64,000 nt of DNA from Cervus elaphus. Lineage: Eukaryota; Chordata; Mammalia; Artiodactyla; Cervidae. Location of the stretch: the NCBI RefSeq assembly GCF_910594005.1, contig NC_057831.1:38522001-38586000 (forward strand), given 5' to 3'. Below are positions 33,764 through 44,639 of the stretch, in pieces. The position numbers and the translations under genes are program-made. Within the stretch, counting starts at the first letter, position 1, and every line of letters starts with the position of its first letter. The notes under the pieces are model-generated. The model had not been told where the DNA came from. It made no database searches and was given only the letters and a program-made list of their open reading frames with translations.

Positions 33764-35997
33764 AGAAGAACTATGCAAAAAAGAGCTTCAAGATCCATGT
33801 AATCACAATGGTGTGATCACTCACACCTAGAGCCAGACATCCTGGAATGTGAAGTCAAGTGGGCCTTAGGAAGCATCACTACGAACAAAGCTAGTGGAGG
33901 TGATGGAATTCCAGTTGAACTATTTCAAAACCTAAAAGACGATGCTGTGAAAGTGCTGCAGAGCAAATTGGGAAAACTCAGCAGTGGCCACAACACTGGC
34001 AAGGATCAGTTTTCATTCCAATCCCAAAGAAAGGCAATGCCAAAGAATGCTCAAAGTACCACACAATTGTACTCATCTCACACACTATTAAAGTAATGCT
34101 CAAAATTCTCCAAGCCAGGCTTCAACAGTGCATGAACCATAAACTTCCCGATGTTCAAGCTGGATTTAGAAAAGGCAGAGGAACCAGAGATCAAATTGCC
34201 AACATCCGTTGGATCATCAAAAAAGTGAGAGAGTTCCAGAAAAACATCTACTTTTGTTTTATTGACAATGCCAAAGCTTTTGACTGTGTGGATCACAACA
34301 AACTGTGGAAAATTCTTCAAGAGATGGGAATACCAGACCAACTGATCTACCTCCTGAGAAATCTATTTGCAGGTCAGGAAGCAACAGTTAGAACTGGACA
34401 TGGAATAACAGACTGGTTCTGAATCAGGAAAGGAGTATGTCAAGGCTGTATATTGTCATCCTGCTTGTTTAACTTATAGGCAGATACGTCATGAGAAACG
34501 CTGGACTGGATGAAGCACAAACTGGAATCAAGATCGCCAGGAGAAATATCAATAATCTCAGATATGCAGATGGCACCAGCCTTATGGCCGAAAGTGAAGA
34601 AGAACTTAAGAGCCTCTTGATGAAAGTGAAAGAGGAGAGTGAAAAAGTTGGCTTAAAACTCAACATTCAGAAAACTAAGATCATGGCATCTGGTCCCATC
34701 CCTTCATGGCAAATAGGTGGGAAAACAATGGAAACAGTGACAGACTATTTTCTTGGTCTCCAAAATCACTGCAGATGGTGACTGCAGCCATTAAATTAAA
34801 AGACACTTGCTCCTTGGAAGAAAAGTTATGACCAACCTAGACTGCATATTCAAAAGCAGAGACACTACTTTGCCAACAAAGGTCTGTCTAGTCAAAGCTA
34901 TGGTTTTTCCAGTAGTCATGTATGGATGTGAAAGTTGGACTGTAAAGAATTCTGAATGCTGAAGAATTGATGCTTTTGAACTGTGGTGTTGGAGAAGACT
35001 CTTGAGAGTTCTTTGGACAACAAGGAGATCCAACCAGTCCATCCTAAAGGAAATGAGTTCTGAACATTCATTGAAAGGACTGATGCTGAAGCTGAAACTC
35101 CAATACTTTGTTCACCTCATGCGAAGAGCTGACTCATTTGAAAAGACCCTGATGCTGGGAAAGAATGAAGGCGGGAGGAGGAGGAGATGACAGAGGCTGA
35201 GATGGTTGGATGGCATCACCGACTCAATGAACATGAGTTTGAGGTTGAATAAGCTCTGGGAGTTGGTGATGGACAGGGAAGCCTGGCATGCTACAGTCCA
35301 TGGGGTCACAATGAGACAGACATGACTGAGCGGCTGAACTGAAAATTATTTACCTTGTAGAATAAAACTTAGGGGAAATTCTTTGGACCTTAAATTAAGC
35401 AAATGATTGCTTAGATGAGGCAACAAAAGTGTGACATAAAATATCTTTATATTTGATTTATTTCTATGCTCCCATAAAAACAGTGTTAAAATAATGACTT
35501 AACAAGTCACAGAGTGGGAAAAAGTATTTTCAAATGCCACATTTCATCAATTGCATTTTTTCCCGGAATATATGAAGAATTATAAAATTTCAATAATAAG
35601 AAAACAGACACCACAAAAGGCATACAGATATAAAATAACCACATGAAAAGCTTCTTAACCTATTTGTCATTAGGGAAATGCAAATTAAAGCTACAAGGAG
35701 AGACTACTGTGTTCTTTGTAGAATGGGTAAAATTTTTAAAAGAAACTGAAAATGTTAAGTATTTGTGAAGATTCATTGTTAATTCTGAAATGGGGGTTGT
35801 ATAAATTATTGGACGATACCCTCTCTATTAAAGAAAGACCATAATTAAAATTGTTCAGTTTGACAAGTAAGTACAAGCCATGGCACAGAAAAGAGGTCCC
35901 AACCCTTTTAGCAAAGTAAGTTTGGGTATCCTTAAAGGCTTTCTTTCCAGAGAAAGAGGATAACTAGCATCACTTGAACTTATTAGAAATCCTTCCA

Positions 35998-36038
35998 TGT
36001 CCTTCAGTTCTTTTTTTTTTTTTGTCCTTCAGTTCTTT
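35998..36038 (-). repeat. Duplicated 16-mer around a T tract
   Basis: tgtccttcagttcttt occurs at 35998-36013 and again at 36023-36038, separated only by T residues (T run 36011-36023). This is the layout of a target-site duplication around a bare poly(A)/poly(T) insertion on the minus strand. Replication slippage is an alternative. Confidence 0.7.
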
Positions 36039-36796
36039 AAGATACTGTAACTTATTCCTCACTATTAGCCTGGAAGGAAATAAACCTTACACTACCATTT
36101 TCAGAGACAAGGAAAATGGACTTCCTTTTTGTCCTTTTATGAAGGTTTCTATTCCATGCAGTATTCATAAGGGAAACTGCCAGAAACAGCAGAAGGATCG
36201 TGAAACAATATGTTGACATTGGTAAAGACTGATTTTGACATATTCTTCTGACAACCTTTTGATTAATTTTCTGCTTCATTAAAACCCTTAATTAAATTAA
36301 CATGGGGTATAGCAAGATCCTTGACAGTGTATCAGCAAACAAGGCTTCCAATTTTAAAGCCAGTGGCAGTGCAGGGCTCCTAAAGCCAGATTAGTAGTTT
36401 GCAGGAACATGTGGTCACGAGGGACTGAACTTGTTGGATATGGACAGTGAGGCTGATGAGAGCACAGAGGAAGTCCTATGTGGATTAGCTTCATCACTCT
36501 GAGACCCCAGCCTGGCACTGTTGCCTGTCTTCCATCCACTTCTCCCTTGCTTCATCTGTTCTTCTTTACCCAAGTCATCACAATTGAGTTCAGTTAAACT
36601 CCTGGGCAAATAATTCACCCTACCATATTTAATCCTTTATGTGTCCCCTTAACACTTACAGATATAGCTTGGTAGGCATGCTTTTTAATGTGGGGCTTGA
36701 AAAATGAAGTGCCAGGACTCGTATCTTGAAAAATGCTAAGAATGATAAATTGATCATTTTTAAAGTTCCTCTTTCACCTCTCCCCATATGTTGGAT

Positions 36797-36873
36797 TTAG
36801 CAGCACATATGCTACCGTTGGCATGGTATCGATCCCTGCATTGTGTAGAACTGCAAACACGCGGGTGGGGGAA
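36797..36873 (+). pseudogene. Possible U6 snRNA pseudogene fragment
   Basis: 'agcagcacatatgcta' at about 36799 and 'ttgg' resemble the U6 5' region (cagcacatatacta...ttgg), and 'gcatgg' then 'ccctgc' resemble a later part of U6. The stretch between is shorter than in U6 and the 3' end is poorly matched. A chance resemblance is possible. Confidence 0.25.
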
Positions 36874-37309
36874 GGTAATAAAAATCAAAGGTCCAAAAAA
36901 GTACATAAAATTATTAACACTTATAAATTCATAAATTTATTCTTTAAAGCAAATTATTTTTAAATGAATGTGTCAACATTCAAATTTCATAGAGAAAAAT
37001 TTTAAATTTTCCAACAAATTCTTTTCTAATATAACTACCTAGCAGAGACAGGTTGTGGTTGCTCACAGTCTCCTATAATCTTATATGAGTGAAATTAACA
37101 CCCTTTTTACCATTGTAATCACTGGCATAAATCAGAGGTTGGCTTATAGATGTTTTGGTAAACAAGAATAGTTCACCATTTTTCTTCACTCTGTAGCAAG
37201 AAAACACATGCTATGGTTCCTACCTTTTGGAGGAACATCATGAGGGTGAGTTTATGTATTTCCATGAGAATGTACATATTTTGAATGAGTTTAGTTGAGT
37301 TTCATCCAC

Positions 37310-37600
37310 TTGTTCATTCATTCAGCACTGAAGAATGCCTTCTATTTAATGTCTACTATGTGCCAAACTTGATCTGAAAATAAGAGATGAAAAACACAGT
37401 TTCTGTCCTCAAAAATGTCACAGGTCAATTCATCAAGTGTAGTGATTGAGTTTAGCACTTGGGAATATGCCCATATCTAGGAAACCAGATGTCAACATGG
37501 TTATCCTAGAGTCTATCCTAATGCTGGGTCTTGATAGATGAAAAGAAGGTTTTCAAGTATGGGAACTTTGGTGAAGTATTGAAGGAGTGTCAGGAAGAAG
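37310..37600 (-). mobile_element. L2 LINE relic (reverse)
   Basis: 'ttgttcattcattcagcactg', 'tctactatgtgccaaacttg', 'agtttctgtcctcaaaaatg' follow the reverse L2 3' end. Diverged. Confidence 0.5.
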
Positions 37601-38339
37601 AGCATCATCCAAAGATGTAGCTGTACATCCGAAGCAGAGAGAGGCAATGCAACAGGTAAGAACCAGGAATGAAGGAGATAGAATTGTCAGTAGTAGACAC
37701 AGTGAGGTCAATCTGCAGATTAGGAGGATGGTTCAAAGTGAATCTAGAGAGGAAAGCAAAAGACAGTTCACAGAGGCTTGTGTGTGGCAAACTAAGAAAT
37801 GTAAATTTACCTTGGGAAATTTGAGGAGCTTCTGGAATATTCTAGGGAAGAATCTATCTGGTTGGATTGTGCTTATCATAAAGTTAGCGCTGGTAGAAGT
37901 GTAGAAGAGTGGCATAAATTTGGGGTGGAGAGTTGGAGACAAGAAACAGTGGAACAAGGTAGGAGGAGGCTGAAAAAAAAAGCCATCTAGAAACAATGAG
38001 AGCTGGAACCAGGAGGATAGAGAGGAGGGGAGTGCTCAATAAAAGCTGTTGAAATTAATTGAATGAGCAAAAGGAAAGCTGCCTTCAGCACTAGTCAGGA
38101 ATGTAGACCTCATGGAAAGGCTTTTAGAAAACGATATCTGCCAAAGATAAAATATAAAACCATCTCCATGGTTACAGCACACAGCCTTGTATATTGGGTG
38201 ATCCATATCACTGAACATATTGTTTTACCTTGAACACTATTTTTACACATGCTAGAGTTGTTCGGCTAGAGCAAGAGTGGCAAAAGGGATCTCAGAATGT
38301 TTGGCTTCTGTGTGGGAGATGTTAGGGCTGTGCTAAATG
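37601..38339. other. Unassigned stretch
   Basis: A 105-codon plus frame (37587-37904) has no recognisable domain; I take it as chance within possible old repeat text. Confidence 0.35.
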
Positions 38340-38500
38340 TGGAGCACTGGGCATTAATTCTTCTAATTTTGACAAAAATCTTTTGAAATAGTACTCTTGT
38401 CAATGCCATGTAAAATTTAAGGAGACTTGGACCCAGAGATTTAGTGACTTGACTGAGATCACACAGTTAGCAAGGGGAAGAACCAGAATTTCATCTCAAA
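38340..38500 (-). mobile_element. MIR SINE (reverse)
   Basis: 'acccagagatttagtgacttgactgagatcacacagttagcaagg' and 'agaaccagaatttcatctc' match reverse MIR. Confidence 0.75.
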
Positions 38501-38540
38501 TCCTTTCCTCTTTATTCCCTACCTTCTGTCATGATGCTTT

Positions 38541-38757
38541 GGGCTCCCCAGGTGGCACAGTGGTAAAGAATCCACCTGCCAATGCAGAAGGTGCAGGAGA
38601 CAGGTGTTCGATCCCTGGCTCGGGAAGATTCCTTGAAGTAGGAAATGGCAACCCCCTCCAATATTCTTGCCTGGAAAATCCTATTGGACAGAGAAACCAG
38701 GCAGGCTACAGTCTATGGAGTTGTAGAGTCAGACATGACTGAGCAAGTAGGCATGCC
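38541..38757 (+). mobile_element. Bov-tA SINE
   Basis: Complete sense copy: head 'gggctccccaggtggcaca', B box 'gttcgatccctgg', body 'caatattcttgcctgg', tail 'agacatgactgagcaag'. Flanks atgatgctttg (38531-38541) and ataatgctttg (38759-38769) match 10 of 11. Confidence 0.95.
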
Positions 38758-38894
38758 CATAATGCTTTGCTTTCTCTCATGCTCTTTAACTGGCCTCCTA
38801 ACTTCCTGATTCTATATCTACAACCTGAATAACAAGACAGATATAAAATCTTTAAGAAGATCTTTATCTATAATCAGTAAGGCAGAGTAATTAT

Positions 38895-39110
38895 GAATGA
38901 TTCAGGCCCAGGAGACTGAATGCCTGCATTCATATTCTGCCTCCTCATTTACTAGCTGTGTAATTTGGGATTCTATGCCTCAGCTAACTCATTTACAAAA
39001 TGGAAATAATGGTATCTTCATTTTAAGGTTTGGGGGAAGATTAGCTGAGTTTATGGATGTAAAGTATCCATAAACACAACAATGCCTGATGTCATGTATG
39101 AATTCATCTT
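38895..39110 (+). mobile_element. MIR SINE
   Basis: 'tttactagctgtgtaatttggg', 'atgcctcagctaactcatttacaaaatggaaataatgg' and 'gattagctgagtttatgg' match sense MIR. Confidence 0.85.
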
Positions 39111-40547
39111 GTCTATGTTTATTTATTTCAATGTCTTTCTCTAGAAGTACAGCACACCAAAAGCATCCAGTCAGAGATTTCTGATTGATAAATTAAACAC
39201 ACTTCTTATTACCTTGAAAGTCTTTAGCCAATTTTCTGGGTAACTAGTAAAGTGCCACACTCATCTAGCTCTTTCTCAGAGTGGCAATGTGATCAAAGAA
39301 GCATGATTCAGCAACAAAGGACATTTCAAAGAAAATCTGATTCCTAATTGCATATTTCAATCCCCATAAGGAGGCTTGGAGGTACTCTCAGAATCATTTA
39401 ATCTTTCTTTCATCTACTTCTCTCACATACCCAGCTGCTCCTGCCCCTCTTTTTCATCTAAGCATTCTTGAAGAATTCCTATCCAATCTTAGATTACATA
39501 CTCATATCCTTACCCAGTGTATCACATTCATGCATGATCATTGAAACACAAAATCCAAGAGAGTCCCCCTGGCAAAAAAAGATTACCCATTGAAGGTGAA
39601 GATGGAAAGAAATTTAGCAGAGAAAGAGACTCCTGTTTAGTTGACTTGGAAAGAAAACTCTGGGAGTATTAATTTTGTTCCACCCTACTGTTGCCTTCTT
39701 TTCCCTTAGATCGCAAGATATTTGATGATAGGGGTTACTTTCAGTGTTAATGTTAATCTTATCTGCGTTGCCTCCTCATACCAGGTTTAGTTTCTAAAGA
39801 GTTCACAATAGTTTTTATAACCATTTGAGGAAAAGTGGGTCTTGAAGAAATCCATAGATTTTATATTCACTTGTCCCTGATTTTGACATTGTTTTCTACA
39901 GTCAGACTACATTTTATAATTTGTCTTTGGCAGACTTGTTCTCTCTACCCTGAGGCAAAAGGCAGCGGTGACAAGTGTAGACCATGCAAAGCTATACCCT
40001 TGACTTTGTAAAAAGAGTGAGTGCATAGCTTTATTAAGGTGTATGTTCCGGCTGCTTTGGAAGAAACTTTGGCTCCAGTCTTTGGTAAAGCTTTTCATGT
40101 TAAGGAATGCCTTATTATTGGCGGTCGGTTTCTTTGACTAATAATAAGCTGGTAAGAACTATTCTCATTGACTGTCAGGTTGTATTGCTTAGGTCAAGAA
40201 TATGAATAGCTGAACAGAGAAGCAGTAGATTCAGGGAGACTTCTTAAGTTCTGCATTTGGGAAATTTATTTGTTATTATGAAAAAAGACCTATATTCTTA
40301 TGTTATCAACTTTAGGAAACATGTAAAAATAGTTTTTATGGAACTTTATGGAACTTATCTCTCTACAAATTGACACATCTTTTAGATTTTTTTCTGAGGT
40401 TGCATATCATTCAAACTTAAAAAAATCATTGTTAAGTGATCATTATTATGTTCTTTAAAATGGAAACATGCAAATTATTACAAAATAGAGATAATGTGTA
40501 AGGGTTGGAAAGTTTCTATCAAAAGCAATATTGTGATCAAATCATTT
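39111..40547. other. Single-copy non-coding DNA
   Basis: About 1.4 kb in which I recognise no repeat and no gene. Confidence 0.45.
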
Positions 40548-40557
40548 ATAATGTGAC

Positions 40558-40831
40558 TGCTGCTGCTGCTGCTGAGTCACTTCAGTCGTGTCCAACTCTG
40601 CGCGACCCCATAGATGAGCACCCACCAGGCTCCCCCATCCCTGGGATTCTCCAAGCAATAACACTAGAGTGGGTTGCCATTTCCTTCTCCAGTGCATGAA
40701 AGTGAAAAGTGAAAGTGAAGTTGCTCAGTCATGTCCAACTCAGCGACACCATGGACTGCAGCCTACCAGGCTCCTCCGTCCATGGTATTTTCCAGGCAAG
40801 AGTACTGGAGTGGGTGCCATTGCCTTCTCCG
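40558..40831 (-). mobile_element. Bov-A2 dimer (reverse) with CTG microsatellite
   Basis: Two Bov-A units in tandem (about 40575-40695 and 40710-40831), joined by a linker rich in gtgaaagtga repeats. The outer end has a (CTG)n tract at 40557-40574. Exact flanking repeat ataatgtgac at 40548-40557 and 40832-40841. The tRNA head is absent, as in Bov-A2. Confidence 0.94.
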
Positions 40832-40872
40832 ATAATGTGACAAAGCGTCACTAATATTTATCCTGTACTTAG

Positions 40873-41061
40873 GGCTTCCCTTGTGGCTCAGCTGGTAAAG
40901 AATCCTCCTGCAATGTGGGAGACCTGGGTTTGACCCCTGGGTTGGGAAGATCCCCTGGAGAAGGGAATGGCTACCCACTTCAGTATTCTGGCCTGGAGAA
41001 CTCCATGGACTATTCATGGGGTTGCAAAGAGTCAGACATGACTGAGCGACTTTCACTTCAC
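40873..41061 (+). mobile_element. Bov-tA SINE
   Basis: Sense copy: 'ggcttcccttgtggctcagc', degraded B box 'gtttgacccctgg', 'cagtattctggcctggagaa', tail 'agacatgactgagcgacttt'. A deletion of part of the body removed 'gaggagcctgg'. Flanked by tacttagg (40866-40873, 41062-41069). Confidence 0.94.
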
Positions 41062-41311
41062 TACTTAGGCAAAGAGAACTGGGTGCTGAGTAAGAAGACC
41101 CCATTCCCAAAGCAACCAGATCATCTTGAGCAAGTCATGATCTTTATTTAGTTTAATAAAATTCATATGGCTAGATTCTATGATAAACTGCCCCTAGCAT
41201 CCCTCCAAAACTGATCCAGAATAAAAATTCAAGGTTGTCCAATAGAATCATTGAATGAAAGATCACTGAGGGGTGAAGATGACAGAAAATGGAAAGAATC
41301 AAGCATCTGTA

Positions 41312-41443
41312 CTTTCTTTTCTTTTTGTTTCAGCCACACTACACAGCTTGTGGGACCCTAATTCATTCCCATACCAGAGATTGAACCCGGACAAAGGCAG
41401 TGAAAACCCTGAGTCCTAAACACTGAACCATCAGGGAATTCCC
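41312..41443 (-). mobile_element. CHR SINE (reverse)
   Basis: 'ttgtttcagccacactacac', 'agcttgtgggaccctaattc', 'agagattgaacccgg', 'cctaaacactgaaccatcagggaattccc' match the reverse of the cetartiodactyl CHR tRNA-Glu SINE. It supports a whale/hippo/ruminant host. Confidence 0.85.
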
Positions 41444-41639
41444 AGATGTTCTTTCAAAGTCTATGGCATGGCAGCTGCATGGATTCAGACTTGGTTAATT
41501 TAAATCTCCAATCTTTGGCACAGGTTTGTCTCCCTTAACAATCACAAACAAACCCCATGGCCATTCTTTGAGCATCTATTGAAACTGTTAGATATGCCCC
41601 ATGTATATTCTTTCAGAAAAATTCTGGCAAATCTGTGTT

Positions 41640-41765
41640 TTGTTTATGCAAATTTAAAACTTAAATCTCAGAAATGTTAAATAATTTGTCCCAGGAGTCA
41701 AAGCTAGTAAGCAGAAGGCTGGGGGTTCAAATCTAGGTCTGCTTGATCCCAAAGATTATGGTCTT
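41640..41765 (-). mobile_element. MIR fragment (reverse)
   Basis: 'aataatttgtcccaggagtcaaagctagtaagcag' and 'ttcaaatctaggtctgcttgatc' match reverse MIR. Confidence 0.6.
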
Positions 41766-42343
41766 TTTTGGCCATTCCATTCTTCTTCTTGTGAGGATTG
41801 AAAGCAACTCGTATTTGTAAACATTTTCATGATGGAAGAGAAGGCCTAACACATAATACGGTATAGTTTCACAAAGGAGAGTGGTAACTGAATCACCTCA
41901 TTGGAGCTCAGGACGTCACGAATGGTACAAAACACTAGGTGACCTCACACCTTTAGAAACCAACCACTTAAGACTTTGTAAATGCAGCTTCCATGTCCTG
42001 GGGAAGGATCATTTATTTGTTGTTTTGAAGGAGATGATAACTTTTGAAGAAGAGGTCAGAAATGAACCACCAAAAGACAGGCATGGATTTCAATATCCTT
42101 AGTAGAGATTCTTTTCATTTGCTCAGATTGAATAAGCTCTTTTGTTCCTCTTGTACCTGAACATGATTCGGAAGCTTTCAATCATGCTGTTATCAAACAC
42201 AGAGAATAGTATCCTAGAACTTTGGACTGAGCAGGGCATTTAGACACCATTTAATTCAGTTTTCTCATTTTGTTGATTAGGACACTGAGATTCAGAAAGA
42301 TTAAGGAACGCATCCTGACATATACACACAGTTGATTATACGT
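41766..42343. other. Unassigned stretch with a reverse MIR fragment
   Basis: A weak reverse MIR3-like block is seen at about 42215-42310 ('tctcattttgttgattagg'). The 73-codon plus frame at 41881-42102 has no recognised domain. Confidence 0.35.
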
Positions 42344-42355
42344 ATTTTGGTTCAA

Positions 42356-42473
42356 AAAAAACACAAAACAACTCAGGGAGATAGTGAGGGACAGGGAAGT
42401 CTGGCATGCTGCAGTTCATGGGGTCACAAAAATTCAGACATGACTTAGTGACTGAACAACAACAATAACAACA
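42356..42473 (+). mobile_element. BovB/Bov-A 3' end with target duplication
   Basis: 'gatagtgagggacagggaagtctggcatgctg' to 'agacatgacttagtgactga' is the sense 3' end shared by BovB and Bov-A, with an acaacaacaataac tail. Bounded by attttggttcaa (42344-42355) and attctggttcaa (42474-42485), 11 of 12 identical. Confidence 0.88.
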
Positions 42474-42485
42474 ATTCTGGTTCAA

Positions 42486-43379
42486 GTGGCCTAGCTATTG
42501 ATATCATCCAGTGATGAACTGACAAAATACTTGGGACACAGACTACATCAGACTTTGTTTTAATCTCACACTCTTGGGCACAGGACTGGATCTATGGTAG
42601 ATATGTAATTTAAAGTAGTGGTCTCAGATGGAAGATATGCAGCAGTGAGTGCTTCACATCATCTTTTCTGAGATTAAGCAGAACAAGAAAAAAGTTCTGC
42701 TGAACAAGGAGAGTTACTGCCTCTCTCAAAGCATATCAGATATGCTTATGTTCTGGTTTAGAGATTAATTCAAGCATGCCTGGAGTCACCCTGGGAAAGA
42801 CCACATTTATAAAGTAATTTTAACCAGATTATGTCCTTCTTCTAGCTAAATGTCCTACATCTTTCCTTTCATTCCTTCCTTCTTTTGACATCAGGATGAT
42901 TTTATCACCTGTACTATTTACCTAATCAGAATGTTGTCATCTTTGGTCTGATATCTAACAGTACTTTATTCTTTGTTCTTAGCCCATGTTCTCATAAACT
43001 GCAGATGTTTCACTCTGCCCTACATCATCTAACTTTTGCTTTGTGTCTGAGTTGACTTCCACAATTTACTCCAGGCCTGTTTTATGGAATAGCCAAGGGA
43101 TGAGGCCACAGCCTTTGTCCCAGGCAGAGCGGTTGAGAAGGCTGTAATTAGAAGGGAGTTCTCTCTTCCACTGAATCAACAAACCAACAAACAAATGGCA
43201 AGAAACAGCCCAGTAAACTCACCGGAAGGACAGGAATACAAGTAGGGGTGGTATTTTTCATGAATTTATTTAATAAACAATTATTGGCTCCTGCAATTAT
43301 TGGTGGTAATATGCTGATAGAATTGATAAGAAAGCTCTGTCTCCTTAAGGATCTCAGAACTAGAGTTAGCAAGCAACTA
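42486..43379. other. Single-copy non-coding DNA
   Basis: No repeat or gene recognised. Confidence 0.4.
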
Positions 43380-43760
43380 CTGTGGCAGAGATTGAGTAGA
43401 TGTTCAGCGATCCCATTTCTGTTCCATGAAACTCAGGAAAACTATATATCTCAGCTTCCTAACTATAGAGTTGGGACTATGTGACTAGTTATGGCTAATG
43501 AAATGTTGGCAGATATCTTAAAATATAGTTTTGTCTTTATAGTTCACATGTCTGATCATGTGATGATGTGATCACATGATCATATGGTTATAAACCCTCA
43601 TGTTTGGAGATACCTGGATCCCTGAGTCATTGATTAGATGTGAGCTACCCAAGAGAGTCACCCAGCTTTTATTTGATTGTGACTTGAGTGAGAAGGAAAA
43701 CTTTGCTGTGTTAAACCATTGGAATTTGGTTTATTTGTTACTGCATCATATCTAATTATA
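43380..43760 (+). mobile_element. Unclassified ancient mammalian repeat, possibly LTR-derived
   Basis: 'gttgggactatgtgactagttatggctaatgaaatg' and 'tgtgttaaaccattggaatttgg ... ttactgcatcatatctaatta' follow a phrase order seen in many mammalian repeat copies. I cannot name the family. A 12-bp inverted repeat lies inside at 43553-43582. Confidence 0.4.
43553..43582. repeat. 12-bp perfect inverted repeat, 6-nt loop
   Basis: tgatcatgtgat (43553-43564) and atcacatgatca (43571-43582) are exact reverse complements. An overlapping 12-bp palindrome atgtgatcacat is at 43566-43577. Confidence 0.85.
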
Positions 43761-44339
43761 AAAAAATGGAATTGCTTAACAATGAAAAATTTCCCCAATA
43801 TTATGCTGTCACCAGGAGATCACCTCTGTTATCCTAGGGAATTACTGGATGCTTTTTATAGAAAGAGAGTGTAAGATGAGTTTTAAAAGATTTGATTCCC
43901 TTTCATTTTCACCTTTATTTTTTGGATTTTCCCTTTATATAGCCAAATTCCTCTAATTGAAAAAGAAGAATTTTTCAAACTAGGAGAAGATTGCATGTGA
44001 ATTAATGTTTGGCCTTGTTTCAGGAATGAATTCAGGGAGTCTAAAAGTCCATTTTCATGTAGAGGGAAATTAGGTGATAATTATTACATGGAGACAAGGA
44101 ACTGAAAAGGAACTGTATCAGATAGAGCATCTCTGGAAATTATATATGCTGTTTGGAGCTGGAGTAAAGTTGAGTAGGGTTAAAATAAAACCCTTTGCTT
44201 TGGAAATTTAAAAAAGATTTTTCTGGGTCTTAAGTCCTTTCCTAAAGAATGTATATATACAAGGAACAGTCTTAAGCATACTAGCAACTGGATCTGTTGG
44301 TTGGAACAGACTTCCTTTGGATGGTGCAAGGTGAATCTA
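43761..44339. other. Unassigned AT-rich stretch
   Basis: Nothing recognised. Confidence 0.4.
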
Positions 44340-44605
44340 GTTTGAATTATTTATTTTTTGAATATAATAAGCACTTATATTCCAGGCATTATTCTAAGCA
44401 CTTTACAAATATTAACTTACTTAATATTCATAAATGCCCTGTTAAATACTTATTAGTATTATTCTCATGTTACAGATGAGAAACCTGAAGTATAGAGAAT
44501 TTAAGATTATACATTTCTCAAGGTTACACATCTAGTTAGTGATAGAACTAGGATTTGAACCCAGCTGTCTGGCTCTAGATCCCAAACATGGCACTGCTTT
44601 GCTAT
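44340..44605 (-). mobile_element. MIR SINE (reverse)
   Basis: Long reverse MIR: 'aggcattattctaagcactttacaaatattaactt', 'gttacagatgagaaacctgaag', 'atttgaacccagctgtctggctc'. Confidence 0.9.
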
Positions 44606-44639
44606 GATGAATTACTTTTGCTAATTAGTAATAGTGCCA

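Larger units (their letters stand above)
32109..34800 (+). pseudogene. BovB ORF2 relic (endonuclease + reverse transcriptase)
   Basis: BovB encodes an apurinic-type endonuclease and a reverse transcriptase used for target-primed insertion. The endonuclease start is readable (IGTWNVRS before 32136, then GICELKWTGMG) and is cut by a SINE at 32406. The RT region holds AGFRKGRGTRDQ and CFIDNAKAFDCVDHN (34096-34422, motif A Asp present) and RYADGTSLMAESEEE (from about 34560). The usual YADD reads YADG at 34563-34574, so the second catalytic Asp is lost. A stop after TDWF, a frameshift before 34491, and other stops make it non-functional. Confidence 0.85.
31511..35343 (+). mobile_element. Near full-length BovB (RTE) LINE
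   Basis: Sense BovB from a 5' region ('agcatggccctgcccatcag' near 31615) to the 3' tail ('acatgactgagcggctgaact'). After removing two inserted SINEs (32406-32629 and about 33587-33763) about 3.4 kb remains, close to the family's usual length. It carries endonuclease and RT coding relics. The segment 31863-31930 is the same text as the body of Bov-A SINEs. BovB is known for spread between distant vertebrates by horizontal transfer; that is background knowledge, not seen here. The 5' boundary is approximate. Confidence 0.9.
26270..35850 (+). mobile_element. Very old L1/HAL1-like element split by many insertions
   Basis: Pieces of one ancient plus-strand LINE can be read in order: ORF1-like text (26270-26673, for example 'acaaaggcagtggcgcaacctc'), the post-ORF1 linker (28738-29320), endonuclease-like ORF2 text (about 29880-30480, e.g. 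'cattcttttcaagtatacatgg'), linker and RT start (30640-31510), and ORF2 C-terminal text (35345-35850, e.g. 'gaaatgcaaattaaagctac'). The gaps are filled by a younger L1, three SINE insertions and a BovB. The middle of the RT region is missing. No frame survives. Confidence 0.7.
35851..37309. other. Mostly single-copy DNA
   Basis: No repeat named apart from the T-tract scar at 35998-36038 and a possible U6 relic near 36800. Open frames on either strand have no domain. Confidence 0.4.

Noticed and set aside
37587..37904. 105-codon plus-strand frame.
   Set aside because: No recognisable domain or splice context; adjacent to reverse L2 text.
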